Below, in pieces: positions 1-13,800 of a stretch of 64,000 bases of DNA. Source of the DNA: Lathyrus oleraceus (taxonomy: Eukaryota; Streptophyta; Magnoliopsida; Fabales; Fabaceae); the NCBI RefSeq assembly GCF_024323335.1, contig NC_066583.1, forward strand, positions 412,126,031 through 412,190,030, read 5' to 3'. Made by a program: the position numbers and the translations under genes. The notes below the pieces were generated by a model. It saw only the letters and a list, made by a program, of their open reading frames with translations. It made no database searches and had not been told where the DNA came from. Every line of letters starts with the position of its first letter. The first letter of the stretch is position 1.

Positions 1-1113
1 CTGCTCTAGTATCCTCTAAGAGTCTTAGATTCAGTTACGACATCATTGCTTTGATCTGGAATGACTTAATTCTATCAGATCAGATACTGCTTCGACCCGA
101 TACAGAGAATCTCATTTTTGTTGTTTGAGATGCTGCTTCATCAAAATGAAGAGTCTCATTTCAGATTTCTTTCAGATTACTGCTCTAGTATCCTCGAAGA
201 GTATTAGATTCAATTAAGGTATCATGACCTGGTTCGGAATATCTTAATTCTATCGTATAAGATACTGCTTCGATTTGACACAGAGATTCTCATTTTCTTT
301 ATTATTTGAGATGTTGCTTCATCATTATGAAAAGTCTCATTTTAGATTTTCTTTTAAAATACTGCTCTAGTGTCCACGAAGAGTCTTAGATTCAACTAAG
401 GTATCATTCACTCGTTCGGAATATCTTAATTCTATCGTATAAGATACTGCTTCGATTCGACACAGAGAATCTCATTTTCTTTGCTGTTTGAGATGCTGCT
501 TCATCAATATAAAGAGTCTCATTTCACATTTTTTAGAGACACTGCTCTATTATCCTCGAAGAGTCTTAGATTCAATTAAGGTATCATTCCCTCGTTCGGA
601 ATATCTTAATTCTATCAGATAAGATGCTGCTTCGATTCAACACAGAGAATCTCAGTTTTGTTGTTTGAGATGTTGCTTCATCAATATGAAGAGTTTCATT
701 TCAGATTTCTTTGAGATTACTGCTCTTGTGTCCTCGAAGAGTCTTAGATTCAATAAAGGTATCATTCCCTCCTTCGAATTATCTTGATTCTATCAGATAA
801 GATGCTGCCTCGACTCGATACAGAGAATCTCATTTTCTTTTCTGTTTGAGATGCTGCTTCATCAATATGAAGAGTCTAATTTCAGATTTCTTTGAGACAT
901 TGCTCTAGTGTCCTCAAAGAGTCTTAGATTCAATTAAGGTACCATTACCTCAATCGAAATGTCTTAATTCTATCGTATAAGATACTACTTCGATTCGACA
1001 CAGAGAATCTCATTTTCTTTACTGTTTGAGATGCTGCTTCATCAATATGAAGAGTCTCATTCCAGTTCTTCGAGAGATACTGCTCTAGTGTCCTCGAAGA
1101 GTCTTAGATTCAA

Positions 1114-1147
1114 TTAAGGTATCATTCCCTCGTTCGGAATATCTTAA
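1114..1147. repeat. Dyad 1 of the satellite monomer (class 1 example)
   Basis: An imperfect inverted repeat: TTAAGGTATCATTCC, a short loop, then GGAATATCTTAA. The left arm has three extra bases. The same dyad is present in nearly every monomer. In class 2 (for example 13644-13678) the arms are TTAAGACATCATTCC and GGAATGTCTTAA, so the changes in the two arms match each other. Confidence 0.8.
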
Positions 1148-1207
1148 TTCTATCGTTTAAGATACTGCTTCGATTCGACATAGAGAATCTCATTTTCTTT
1201 ACTGTTT

Positions 1208-1238
1208 GAGATGCTGCTTCATCAATATGAAGAGTCTC
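1208..1238. repeat. Dyad 2 of the satellite monomer (example)
   Basis: A perfect 6-bp stem, CTTCAT-CAAT-ATGAAG with a 4-base loop, sits inside an outer GAGA...TCTC pair. It recurs once per monomer in both classes. Common variants (CTACTTCATC, TTCATTAATATGAA, GCTTTATGAATATGAAG) weaken but mostly keep the inner stem. Confidence 0.8.
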
Positions 1239-3004
1239 ATTTCAGATTTCTTTGAGATTACTGCTCTAGTGTCCTCGAAGAGTCTTACATTTAATTAAGG
1301 TATCATTCCCTCATTTGGAATATCTTAATTCTATTGTATAAGATACTGGTTCGATTCGACACAGAGAATCCAATTTTCTTTACTATTTGATATGCTGCTT
1401 TAATAATATGAAGAGTCTCATTCCAGTTCTTCTAAAGATACTGCTCTAGTATCCTCTAAGAGTCTTAGATTGAGTTACGACATCATTCCTTTGATCTGGA
1501 ATGACTTAATTCTATCAGATCAGATACTGCTTCGACCCGATACAAAGAATCTCATTTTTGTTGTTTGAGATGCTGCTTCATCAATATGAAGAATCTCATT
1601 TCAGATTTCTTTCAGATTACTGCTCTAGTATCCTCGAAGAGTATTAGATTCAATTAAGGTATCATTACCTCGATCGAAATATCTTAATTCTATCGTATAA
1701 GATACTACTTCGATTATACACAGAGAATCTCATTTTCTTTATTATTTGAGATGCTGCTTCATCAATATGAAGAGTCTCATTTCACATTTGTGTGAGACAC
1801 TGCTCTAGTGTCCTCGAAGAGTCTTAGATTCAATTAAGGTATCATGACCTGGTTCGGAATATCTTAATTCTATCGTATAAGATGCTGCTTCGATTCGACA
1901 CAGCGAATTCCATTTTCTTTACTATTTGATATGCTGCTTTAATAATATGAAGAGTCTCGTTCCAGTTCTTCTAAATATACTGCTCTAGTATCATCTAAGA
2001 GTCTTAGATTGAGTTACGACATCATTCCTTTGATCTGGAATGACTTAATTCTATCAGATCAGATACTGCTTCGACCCGATACAGAGAATCTCATTTTTGT
2101 TGTTTGAGATGCTGCTTCATCAATATGAAGAGTCTCATTTCAGATTTCTTTCAGATTACTGCTCTAGTATCCTCGAAGAGTATTAGATTCAATTAAGGTA
2201 TCATTACCTCGATCGAAATATCTTAATTTTATCGTATAAGATACTACTTCGATTATACACAGAGAATCTCATTTTCTTTATTATTTGAGATGCTGCTTCA
2301 TCAATATGAAGAGTCTCATTTCATATTTTTTAGAGACACTGCTCTATTATCCTCGAAGAGTCTTAGATTCAATTAAGGTATCATTCCCTCGTTCGGAATA
2401 TCTTAATTCTATCAGATAAGATGCTGCTTCGATTCAACACAGAGAATCTCATTTTTGTTGTTTGAGATGTTGCTTCATCAATATGAAGAGTTTCATTTCA
2501 GATTTCTTTGAGATTACTGCTCTAGTGTCCTCGAAGAGTCTTATATTCAATAAAGGTATTATTCCCTCCTTCGAATTATCTTAATTCTATCAGATAAGAT
2601 GCTGCCTCGACTCGATACAGAGAATCTCATTTTCTTTTCTGTTTGAGATGCTGCTTCATCAATATGAAGAGTCTAATTTCAGATTTCTTTGAGACATTGC
2701 TCTAGTGTCCTCAAAGAGTCTTAGATTCAATTAAGGTATCATTATCTCAATCGAAATATCTTAATTCTATCGTATAAGATATTACTTCGATTCGACACAC
2801 AGAATCTCATTTTCTTTACTATTTGAGATGCTGCTTCATCAATATGAAGAGTCTCATTTCAGATTTGTGTGAGACACTGCTCTAGTGTCCTCGAAGAGTC
2901 TTAGATTCAATTAAGTTATCATGACCTGGTTCGGAATATCTTAATTCTATCGTATAAGATACTACTTCGATTCGACACAGAGAATTTCATTTTCTTTACT
3001 GTTT

Positions 3005-6000
3005 GAGATGATGCTTCATCAATATGAAAAGTCTCATTTTAGATTTTCTTAAAATACTACTCTAGTGTCCTCGAAGAGTCTTAGATTCAATTAAGGTATC
3101 ATTCACTCGTTCGGAATATCTTAATTCTATCGTATAAGATACTGCTTCGATTCGACACAGAGAATCTCATTTTCTTTGCTGTTTGAGATGCTGCTTCATC
3201 AAACTGAAGAGTCTCATTTCAGATTTTTTAGAGACACTGCTCTATTATCCTCGAAGAGTCTTAGATTCAATTAAGGTATCATTCCCTCGTTCGGAATATC
3301 TTAATTCTATCAGATAAGATGCTGCTTCGATTCGACACAGAGAATCTCATTTTTGTTGTTTGAGATGTTGCTTCATCAATATGAGGAGTTTCATTTCAGA
3401 TTTCTTTGAGATTACTGCTCTAGTGTCCTCGAAGAGTCTTAGATTCAATTAATGTATCATTCCCTCGTTCGGAATATCTTAATTCTATCGTATAAGATAC
3501 TCCTTCGATTCGACACAGAGAATCTCATTTTCTTTACTGTTTGAGATGCTGCTTCATCAATATGAAGAGTCTCATTCCAGTTCTTCGTGAGATACTGCTC
3601 TAGTGCCCTTGAAGAGTCTTCGATTCAATTAAGGTATCATTCCCTCGTTCGGAATATCTTAATTCTATCGTATAAGATACTGCTTCGATTCGACATAGAG
3701 AATCTCATTTTCTTTACTGTTTGAGATGTTGCTTCATCAATATGAAGAGTCTCATTTCAGATTTCTTTGAGATTACTGCTCTAGTGTCCTCGAACAGTCT
3801 TAGATTCAATTAAGGTATCATTCCCTTGTTCGGAATATCTTAATTCTATCGTATAAGATACTCCTTCGATTCGACACAGAGAATCTCATTTTTGTTGTTT
3901 GAGATGTTGCTTCATCAATATGAAGAGTCTCATTTCAGATTTCTTTGAGATTACTGCTCTAGTGTCCTCGAAGAGTCTTACATTTAATTAAGGTATCATT
4001 CCCTCATTTGGAATATCTTAATTCTATTGTATAAGATACTGGTTCGATTCGACACACAGAATCCCATTTTCTTTACTATTTGATATGCTGCTTTAATAAT
4101 ATGAAGAGTCTCATTCCAGTTCTTCTAAAGATACTGCTCTAGTATCCTCTAAGAGTCTTAGATTCAGTTACGACATCATTCCTTTGATATGGAATGACTT
4201 AATTCTATCATATCAGATACTGCTTCGACCCGATACAGAGAATCTCATTTTTGTTGTTTGAGATGTTGCTTCATCAATATGAAGAGTCTCATTTTAGATT
4301 TCTTTGAGATTACTCCTATAGTATCCTCGAAGAGTATTAGATTCAATTAAGGTATCATTCCCTCGTTCAAAATATCTTAATTCTATCGTATAAGATACTG
4401 CTTCGATTTGACATAGAGAATTTCATTTTCTTTACTGTTTGAGATGCTGCTTCATCAATATGAAGAGTCTCATTTCAGATTTCTTTGAGACACTGCTCTA
4501 GTGTCCTCGAAGAGTCTTATATTCAATTAAGGTATCATTATATGGTTCGGAATATCTTAATTCTATCGAATAAGATACTGCTTCGATTCGACACATAGAA
4601 TCTCATTTTCTTTACTGTTTGAGATGCTGCTTCATCAATATGAAGAGTCTCATTTTAGATTTTCTTAAAATACTGCTCTAGTGTCCTCGAAGAGTCTTAG
4701 ATTCAATTAAGGTATCATTCACTCGTTCGGAATATCTTAATTCTATCGTATAAGATACTGCATCGATTCGACACAGAGAAACTCATTTTCTTTGCTGTTT
4801 GAGATGCTGCTTCATCAATATAAAGAGTCTCATTTCAGATTTGTAAGAGATATTGCTCTAGTATCCTCGAAGAGTCTTAGATTCAATTAAGGTATCATTC
4901 CCTCATTCGGAATATCTTAATTCTATCAGATAAGATGTCGCTTCGATTCAACACAGAGAATCTCATTTTTGTTGTTTGAGATGTTGCTTCATCAATATGA
5001 AGAGTCTCATTTCAGATTTCTTTGAATATACTGCTCTAGTGTCCTCGAAGAGTCTTAGATTCAATTAAGGTATCATGACCTGGTTCGGAATATCTTAATT
5101 CTATCGTATAAGATACTGCTTCGATTCGACACAGAGAATTTCATTTTCTTTACGGTTTGAGATGATGCTTCATCAATATGAAAAGTCTCATTTTATATTT
5201 TCTTAAAATACTGCTCTAGTGTCCTCGAAGAGTCTTAGATTCAATTAAGGTATCATTCACTCGTTCGGAATATCTTAATTCTATCGTATAAGATACTGCT
5301 TCGATTCGACACAGAGAATCTCATTTTCTTTGCTGTTTGAGATGCTGCTTCATCAATATAAAGAGTCTAATATCAGATTTTTTAGAGACACTGCTCTATT
5401 ATCCTCGAAGAGTCTTAGATTCAATTAAGGTATCATTCCCTCGTTCGGAATATCTTAATTCTATCAGATAAGATGCTGCTTCGATTCGACACAGAGAATC
5501 TCATTTTTGTTGTTTGAGATGTTGCTTCATCAATATGAAGAGTTTCATTTCAGATTTCTTTGAGATTACTGCTCTAGTGTCCTCGAAGAGTCTTAGATTC
5601 AATTAATGTATCATTCCCTCGTTCGGAATATCTTAATTCTATCGTATAAGATACTCCTTCGATTCGACACAGAGAATCTCATTTTCTTTACTGTTTGAGA
5701 TGCTGCTTCATCAATATGAAGAGTCTCATTCCAGTTCTTCGTGAGATACTGCTCTAGTGTCCTCGAAGAGTCTTAGATTCAATTAAGGTATCATTCCCTC
5801 GTTCGGAATATCTTAATTCTATCGTATAAGATACTGCTTCGATTCGACATAGAGAATCTCATTTTCTTTACTGTTTGAGATGTTGCTTCATCAATATGAA
5901 GAGTCTCATTTCAGATTTCTTTGAGATTACTGCTCTAGTGTCCTCGAAGAGTCTTAAATTCAATTAAGGTATCATTCCCTTGTTCGGAATATCTTAATTC

Positions 6001-6500
6001 TATCGTATAAGATACTCCTTTGATTCGACACAGAGAATCTATTTTTTGTTGTTTGAGATGTTGCTTCATCAATATGAAGAGTCTCATTTCAGATTTCTTT
6101 GAGATTACTGCTCTAGTGTCCTCGAAGAGTCTTACATTTAATTAAGGTATCATTCCCTCATTTGGAATATCTTAATTCTATTGTATAAGTTACTGGTTCG
6201 ATTCGACACACAGAATCCCATTTTCTTTACTATTTGATATGCTGCTTTAATAATATGAAGAGTCCCATTCCAGTTCTTCTAAAGATACTGCTCTAGTATC
6301 CTCTAAGAGTCTTAGATTCAGTTACGACATCATTCCTTTGATATGGAATGACTTAATTCTATCAGATCAGATACTGCTTCGACCCGATACAGAGAATCTC
6401 AATTTTGTTGTTTGAGATGTTGCTTCATCAATATGAAGAGTCTCATTTTAGATTTCTTTGAGATTACTGCTCTAGTATCCTTGAAGAGTATTAGATTCAA
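3005..6500. repeat. Higher-order repeat zone 1, ~2,155-bp period (12-mer)
   Basis: Marker variants recur at a shift of about 2,154-2,158 bp: GAGATGATGC at 3005 and 5159; the CTGCTCTATTATCC monomer at about 3237 and 5395; the class 2 GTTACGACAT block at 4167 and 6321. Twelve monomers of about 180 bp give this length. Left of 3 kb the same monomer types occur but in a rearranged order, including a 3-mer shift (class 2 blocks at about 1474 and 2013). Confidence 0.75.
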
Positions 6501-9500
6501 TTAAGGTATCATTCCCTCGTTCGAAATATCTTAATTCTATCGTATAAGATACTGCTTCGATTTGACATAGAGAATTTCATTTTCTTTACTGTTTGAGATG
6601 CTGCTTCATCAATATGAAGAGTCTCATTTCAGATTTCTTTGAGACACTGCTCTAGTGTCCTCGAAGAGTCTTATATTCAATTAAGGTATCATTATCTGGT
6701 TCGGAATATCTTAATTCTATCGAATAAGATACTGCTTCGATTCAACACATAGAATCTCATTTTCTTTACTGTTTGAGATGCTGCTTCATCAATATGAAGA
6801 GTCTCATTTTAGATTTTCTTAAAATACTGCTCTAGTGTCCTCGAAGAGTCTTAGATTCAATTAAGGTATCATTCCCTCATTCAGAATATCTTAATTCTAT
6901 CAGATAAGATGTCGCTTCGATTCAACACAGAGAATCTCATTTTTGTTGTTTGAGATGTTGCTTCATCAATATGAAGAGTCTCATTTCAGATTTCTTTGAG
7001 TATACTGCTCTAGTGTCCTCGAAGAGTCTTAGATTCAATTTAGGTATCATTCCCTCGTTCGGAATATCTTAATTCTATCATATAAGATACTCCTTCGATT
7101 CGACACAGAGAATCTCATTTTCTTTACTGTTTGAGATGCTGCTTCATCAATATGAAGAGTCTCATTCCAGTTCTTCTAGACATACTGCTCTAGTGTCCTC
7201 GAAGAGTCTTAGATTTTATTAAGACATCATTGCTTTGGTCTGGAATGTCTTAATTCTATCAGATCAGATACTGCTTCTACCCGATACAAAGAATCTCATT
7301 TTGTTGTTTGAGATACTGCTTCATCAATATGAAGAGTCTCATTTCAGATTTCTTTGAGATTACTGCTCTAGTGTCCTCGAAGAGTCCTACATTCAATTAA
7401 GGTATCATTCCCTCATTTGGAATATCTTAATTCTATCGTATAAGATACTGGTTCGATTCGACATAGAGAATCTCATTTTCTTTACTGTTTGAGATGCTAC
7501 TTCATCAATATGAAGAGTCTCATTTCAGATTTCTTTGAGACACTGCTCTAGTGTCCTTGAAGAGTCCTAGATTCAATTAAGGTATCATTCCCTCGTTCGG
7601 AATATCTTAATTCTATCAGATAAGATACTGCTTCGATTCGACATAGAGAATCTCATTTTCTTTACTGTTTGACATGTTGCATCATTAATATGAAGAGTCT
7701 CATTTCAGATTTCTTTGAGATTACTGCTCTAGTGTCCTCGAAGAGTATTAGATTCAATTAAGGTATCATTCCCTCATTCGGAATATCTTAATTCTATCGT
7801 ATAAGATACTGCTTCGATTCAACATAGAGAATGTCATTTTCTTTACTGTTTGAGATGCTGCTTCATCAATATGAAGAGTCTCATTCCAGTTCTTCTAGAG
7901 ATACTGCTCTAGTGTCCTCGAAATGTCTTATACTCAAATAAGACATCATTCATTTGGTCTGGAATGGCTTAATTCTATCAAATCAGATACTGCTTCTACC
8001 CGATACAGAGAATCTCAATTTTGTTGTTTGAGATACTGCTTCATCAATATGAAGAGTCTCATTTCAGATTTCTTTGAGATTACTGCTCTAGTGTCCTCGA
8101 AGAGTCCTACATTCAATAAAGGTATCACTCCCTCATTTGGAATATCTGAATTCTATCGTATAAGATACTGGTTCGATTCGACACAGGGAATCCCATTTTC
8201 TTTACTGTTTGAGATGCTGCTTCAATAATATGAAGAGTCTCATTCCAGTTCTTCTAAAGATACTGCTCTAGTGTCCTCTAAGAGTCTTAGATTCAATTAA
8301 GACATCATTCCTTTGGTCTGGAATGTCTTAATTATGTCAGATCAGATACTGCTTCTACCCGATACAGAGAATCTCATTTTTGTTGTTTGAGATGTTGCTT
8401 CATCAATTTGAAGAGTCTCATTTCAGATTTCTTTGAGATTACTGCTCTAGTGTCCTCGAAGTGTATTAGATTCAATTAAGGTATCATTCCCTCGTTCGAA
8501 ATAACATAATTCTATCGTATAAGATACTGCTTCGATTCGACATAGAGAATCTCATTTTCTTTACTGTTTGAGATACTACTTCATCAATATGAAGAGTCAC
8601 ATTTCAGATTTCTTTGAGACACTGCTCTAGTATCCTCGAAGTGTCTTAGATTTAGTTAAGGTATCATTACCTCGTTCGGAATATCTTAATTCTATCGTAT
8701 AAGATACTGTTTCGATCCAACACAGAGAATCTCATTTTCTTTACTGTTTGAGATGCTGCTTCATCAATATGAAGAATCTCATTTTAGATTTTCTTAAAAT
8801 ACTGCTCTAGTGTCCTCGAAGAGTCTTAGATTCAATTAAGGTATCATTCCCCCGTTCAGAATATCTTAATTCTATTGTATAAGATACTGCTTCGATTCGA
8901 CACAGAGAATCTCATTTTCTTTGCTATTTGAGATGCTTCTTCATCAATATGAAGAGTCTCATTTCAGATTTTTTAGAGATACTGCTCTAGTATCTTCGAA
9001 GAGTCTTAGATTCAATTAAGGTATCATTCCCTCGTTCGGAATATCTTAATTCTATCAGATAAGATACTGCTTCGATTCGACATAGAGAATCTCATTTTCT
9101 TTACTGTTTGAGATGCTGCATCATCAATATGAAGAGTCTGATTTCTGATATCTTTGAGATTACTGCTCTAGTGTCCTCGAAGAGTATTAGATTCAATTAA
9201 GGTATCATTCCCTCATTCGGAATATCTTAATTCTATCGTATAAGATATTGCTTCGATTCGACATAGAGAATCTCATTTTCATTACTGTTTGAGATGCTGC
9301 TTCATCAATATGAAGATGCTCATTTCAGATTTTTTAGAGATATTGCTCTAGTATCCTCTAAGATTCTTAGATTCAATTAAGGTATCATTCCCTCATTCTA
9401 ATATCTTAATTCTATCATATAAGATACTGCTTCGACTAGACACAGAGAACTCATTTTCTTTATTGTTTGAGAAGCTGCTTCATCAATATGATGAGTCTCA

Positions 9501-10807
9501 TTCCAGTTCTTCTAGAGATACTGCTCTAGTATCTTCGAAGAGTCTTAGATTCAATTAAGGTATCATTCCCTCGTTCAGAATATCTTAATTCTATCAGATA
9601 AGATACTGCTTCAATTCGACATAGAGAATCTCATTTTCTTTACTGTTTGAGATGTTGCATCATCAATATAAAGAGTCTCATTTCAGATTTCTTTGAGATT
9701 ACTGCTCTAGTGTCCTCGAAGAGTATTAGATTCAATTAAGGTATCATTCCCACGTTCGAATATCTTAATTCTATCATATAAGATACTGCATCGACTCGAC
9801 ATAGAGAATATCATTTTCTTTACTATTTGAGATGCTGCTTCATCAATATGAAAAGTCTCATTCCAGTTCTTCTAGAGATACTGCTCTAGTGTCCTCGAAG
9901 AGTCTTAGATTCAATTAAGACATCATTGCTTTGGTCTGGAATGTCTTAATTCTGTCAGATCAAATACTGCTTCGAACCGATACAGAGAATCTCATTTTTG
10001 TTGTTTGAGATGTTTCTTCATCAATATGAAGAGTCTCATTTCAGATTTCTTTGATATTACTTCTCTAGTGTCCTCGAAGAGTATTAGATTCAATTAAGGT
10101 ATCTTGCCCTCATTCGAAATATCTTAATTCTATCGTATAAGATACTGCTTCGATTCGACATAGAGAATCTCATTTTCTTTACTGTTTAAGATGCTACTTC
10201 ATCAATATGAAGAGTTTTATTTCAGATTTCTTTGAGACACTGCTCTAGTGTCCTAGAAGAGTCTTAGATTCAATTAAGGTATCATTACCTCATTTGGAAT
10301 ATCTTAATTTTATCGTATAAGATACTGCTTCGATTCGACACAGAGAATCTCATTTTCTTTACTATTTGAGATGCTGCTTCATCAATATGAAGAGTCTCAT
10401 TTTAGATTTTCTACTGGTCTACTGTCCTCGAAGAGTCCTAGATTCAATTAAGGTATCATTCCCTCATTCAGAATATCTTAATTCTATCGTATAAGATACT
10501 GCTTCGATTCGACACAGAGAATCTCATTTTCTTTGCTGTTTGAGATGTTGCTTCATCAATATGAAGAGTCTCATTTCAAATTTTTTAGAGATACTGCTCT
10601 AGTATCTTCGAAGATTCTTAGATTCAATTAAGGTATCATTCCCTCATCCGTTATATCTTAATTCTATCGTATAAGATACTCCTTCGATTCAACACAGAGA
10701 ATCTCATTATCTTTACTGTTTGAGATGCTGCTTCCTCAGTATGAAGAGTCTCATTCCAGTTCTTTTAGAGATACTTCTCTAGTGTCCTCGAAGAGTCTTA
10801 GATTCAA

Positions 10808-13800
10808 TTAAGACATCATTCCTTTGGTCTGGAATGTCTTAGTTCTATAAAATCAGATACTACTTCTACCCGATACAGAGAATCTCATTTTTGTCGTTTG
10901 AGATGCTGCTTCATCAATATGAAGAGTCTCATTTCAGATTTCTTTGAGATTACTGCTCTAGTATCCTCGAAGAGTCTTAGATTCAAATAAGGTATCATTC
11001 CCTCATTCGGAATATCTTAATTCTATCAGATAAGATGCTGTCTCGACTCGATATAGAGAATCTCATTTTTGTTGTTTGAGATACTGCTTCATCAATATGA
11101 AGAGTCTCATTTTAGATTTCTTTGATATTACTGCTCTAGTGTTCTCGAAGAGTCCTACATTCAATTAAGGTATCATTCCCTCCTTTGGAATATCTTAATT
11201 CTATCGTATAAGATACTGGTTCGATTCGACACATAGAATCCCATTTTCTTTACTGTTTGAGATGCTTCTTCAATAATATGAACAGTCTCATTCTAGTTCT
11301 TCTAAAGATACTGCTCTAGTGTCCTCTAAGAGTCTTATATTCAATTAAGACATCATTCCTTTGGTCTGGAATGTCTTAATTCTGTCAGATCAGATACTGC
11401 TTCGACCCGATAAAGAGAATCTCATATTTGTTGTTTGAGATGTTGCTTCATCAATATGAAGAGTCTCATTTCATATTTCTTTGAGATTACTACTCTAGTG
11501 TCCTCGAAGAGTATTAGATTCAATTAAGGTATCATTCCGTCGTTCGAAATATCTTAATTCTATCGTATAAGATACTGCTTCGATTCGACACAGAGAATCT
11601 CATTTTCTTTGTTGTTTGAGATGCCGCTTCATTTCAGATTTTTTAGAGATACTGCTCTAGCATCCTCAAAGATTCTTAGATTCAATTAAGGTATCATTCC
11701 CTTGTTCGAATATCTTAATTCTATCATATAAGATACTGCTTCGACTCGACACAAAGAATCTCATTTTCTTTACTGTTTGAGATGCTGCTTCATCAATATG
11801 AAGAGTCTCATTCCAGTTCTTCTAGAGATACTGCTCTAGTATCTTCGAAGAGTCTTACATTCAATTAAGGTATCATTCCCTCGTTCGGAATATCTTAATT
11901 CTATCAGATAAGATACTGCTTCGATTCCACATAGAGAATCTCATTTTCTTTACTGTTTGAGATGCTGCTTCATCAATATGAAGAGTCTCATTTAAGATTT
12001 CTTTGAGATTACTGCTCTAGTGTCCTCGAAGAGTCTTAGATAAAATTTAGGTATCATTCCCTCGTCCGGAATATCTTAATTCTATCGTATAAGATACTCT
12101 TTCGATTCGACACAGAGAATCTCATTTTCTTTACTGTTTGAGATGCTGCTTCATCAATATGAAAAGTCTCATTCCAGTTCTTCTAGAGATACTGCTCTAG
12201 TGTCCTCGAAGAGTCTTAGATTCAATTAAGATATCATTCCTTTGGTCTGGAATGTCTTAATCCTATCAGATCAGATACTGCTTCTACCCGATACCGAGAA
12301 TCTCATTTTTGTTGTTTGAGATGCTGCTTCATCAATATGAAGAGTCTCATTTCAGATTTCTTTGAGATTATTGCTCTAGTATCCTCGAAGAGTCTTAAAT
12401 TCAAATAAGGTATCATTCCCTCGTTTGGAATATCTTAACTCTATCAGATAAGATGCTGCCTCGACTCGATATAGAGAATCTCATTTTTGTTGTTTGAGAT
12501 ACTGCTTCATCAATATGAAGAGTCTCATTTCATATTTCTTTGAGATTACTGCTCTAGTGTCCTCGAAGAGTCCTACATTCAATTAAGGTATCATTCCCTC
12601 GTTTGGAATATCTTAATTCTATCGTATAAGATACTGGTTCGATTCGACAGAGAGAATCCCATTTTCATTACTGTTTGAGATGCTGCTTCAATAATATGAA
12701 GAGTCTCATTCTAGTTCTTCTAAAGATACTGCTCTAGTGTCCTCTAAGAGTCTTATATTCAATTAAGACATCGTTCCTTTGGTCTGGAATGTCTTAATTC
12801 TGTCAGATCAGATACTCCTTCTACCCGATACAGAGAATCTCATTTTTGTTGTTTGAGATGTTGCTTCATCAATATGAAGAGTCTCATTTCAGATTTCTTT
12901 GAGATTACTGCTCTAGTGTCCTCGAAGAGTATTAGATTCAATTAAGGTATCATTCCGTCGTTCGAAATATCTTAATTCTATTGTATAAGATACTGCTTCG
13001 ATTCGACACAGAGAATCTCATTTTCTTTGCTGTTTGAGATGCCACTTCATTTCAGATTTTTTAGAGATACTGCTCTAGCATCCTTAAATATTCTTAGATT
13101 CAATTAAGGTATCATTCCCTCGTTCGAATATCTTAATTCTATCATATAAGATACTGCTTCGACTCGACACAGAGAATCTCATTTTCTTTACTGTTTGAGA
13201 TGCTGATTCATCAATATGAAGTTTCTCATTCCAGTTCTTCTAGAGATACTGCTCTAGTATCTTCGAAGAGTCTTAGATTCAATTAAGGTATCATTCCCTC
13301 GTTTGGAATATCTTAATTCTATCAGATAAGATACTGCTTTGATTCGACATAGAGAATCTCATTTTCTTTACTGTTTGAGATGCTGCTTCATCAATATGAA
13401 GAGTCTCATTTCAGATTTCTTTGAGATTACTGCTCTAGTGTCCTCGAAGAGTCTTAGATTAAATTTAGGTATCATTCCCTCGTGCGGAATATCTTAATTC
13501 TATCGTATAAGATACTCCTTCAATTCGACACAGAGAATCTCATTTTCTTTACTGTTTGAGATGCTGCTTCATCAATATGAAAAGTCTCATTCCAGTTCTT
13601 CTAGAGATACTGCTCTAGTGTCCTCGAAGAATCTTAGATTCAATTAAGACATCATTCCTTTGGTCTGGAATGTCTTAATTCTATCATATCAGATACTGCT
13701 TCTAACCGATACAGAGAATCTCATTTTTGCTTTTTGAGATGCTGCTTCATCATACGAAGAGTCTCATTTCAGATTTCTTTGAGATTACTGCTCTAGTATC

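Noticed and set aside
7923..8228. 101-codon plus-strand ORF
   Set aside because: Pure satellite sequence; the frame is open by chance and not kept in sibling monomers.
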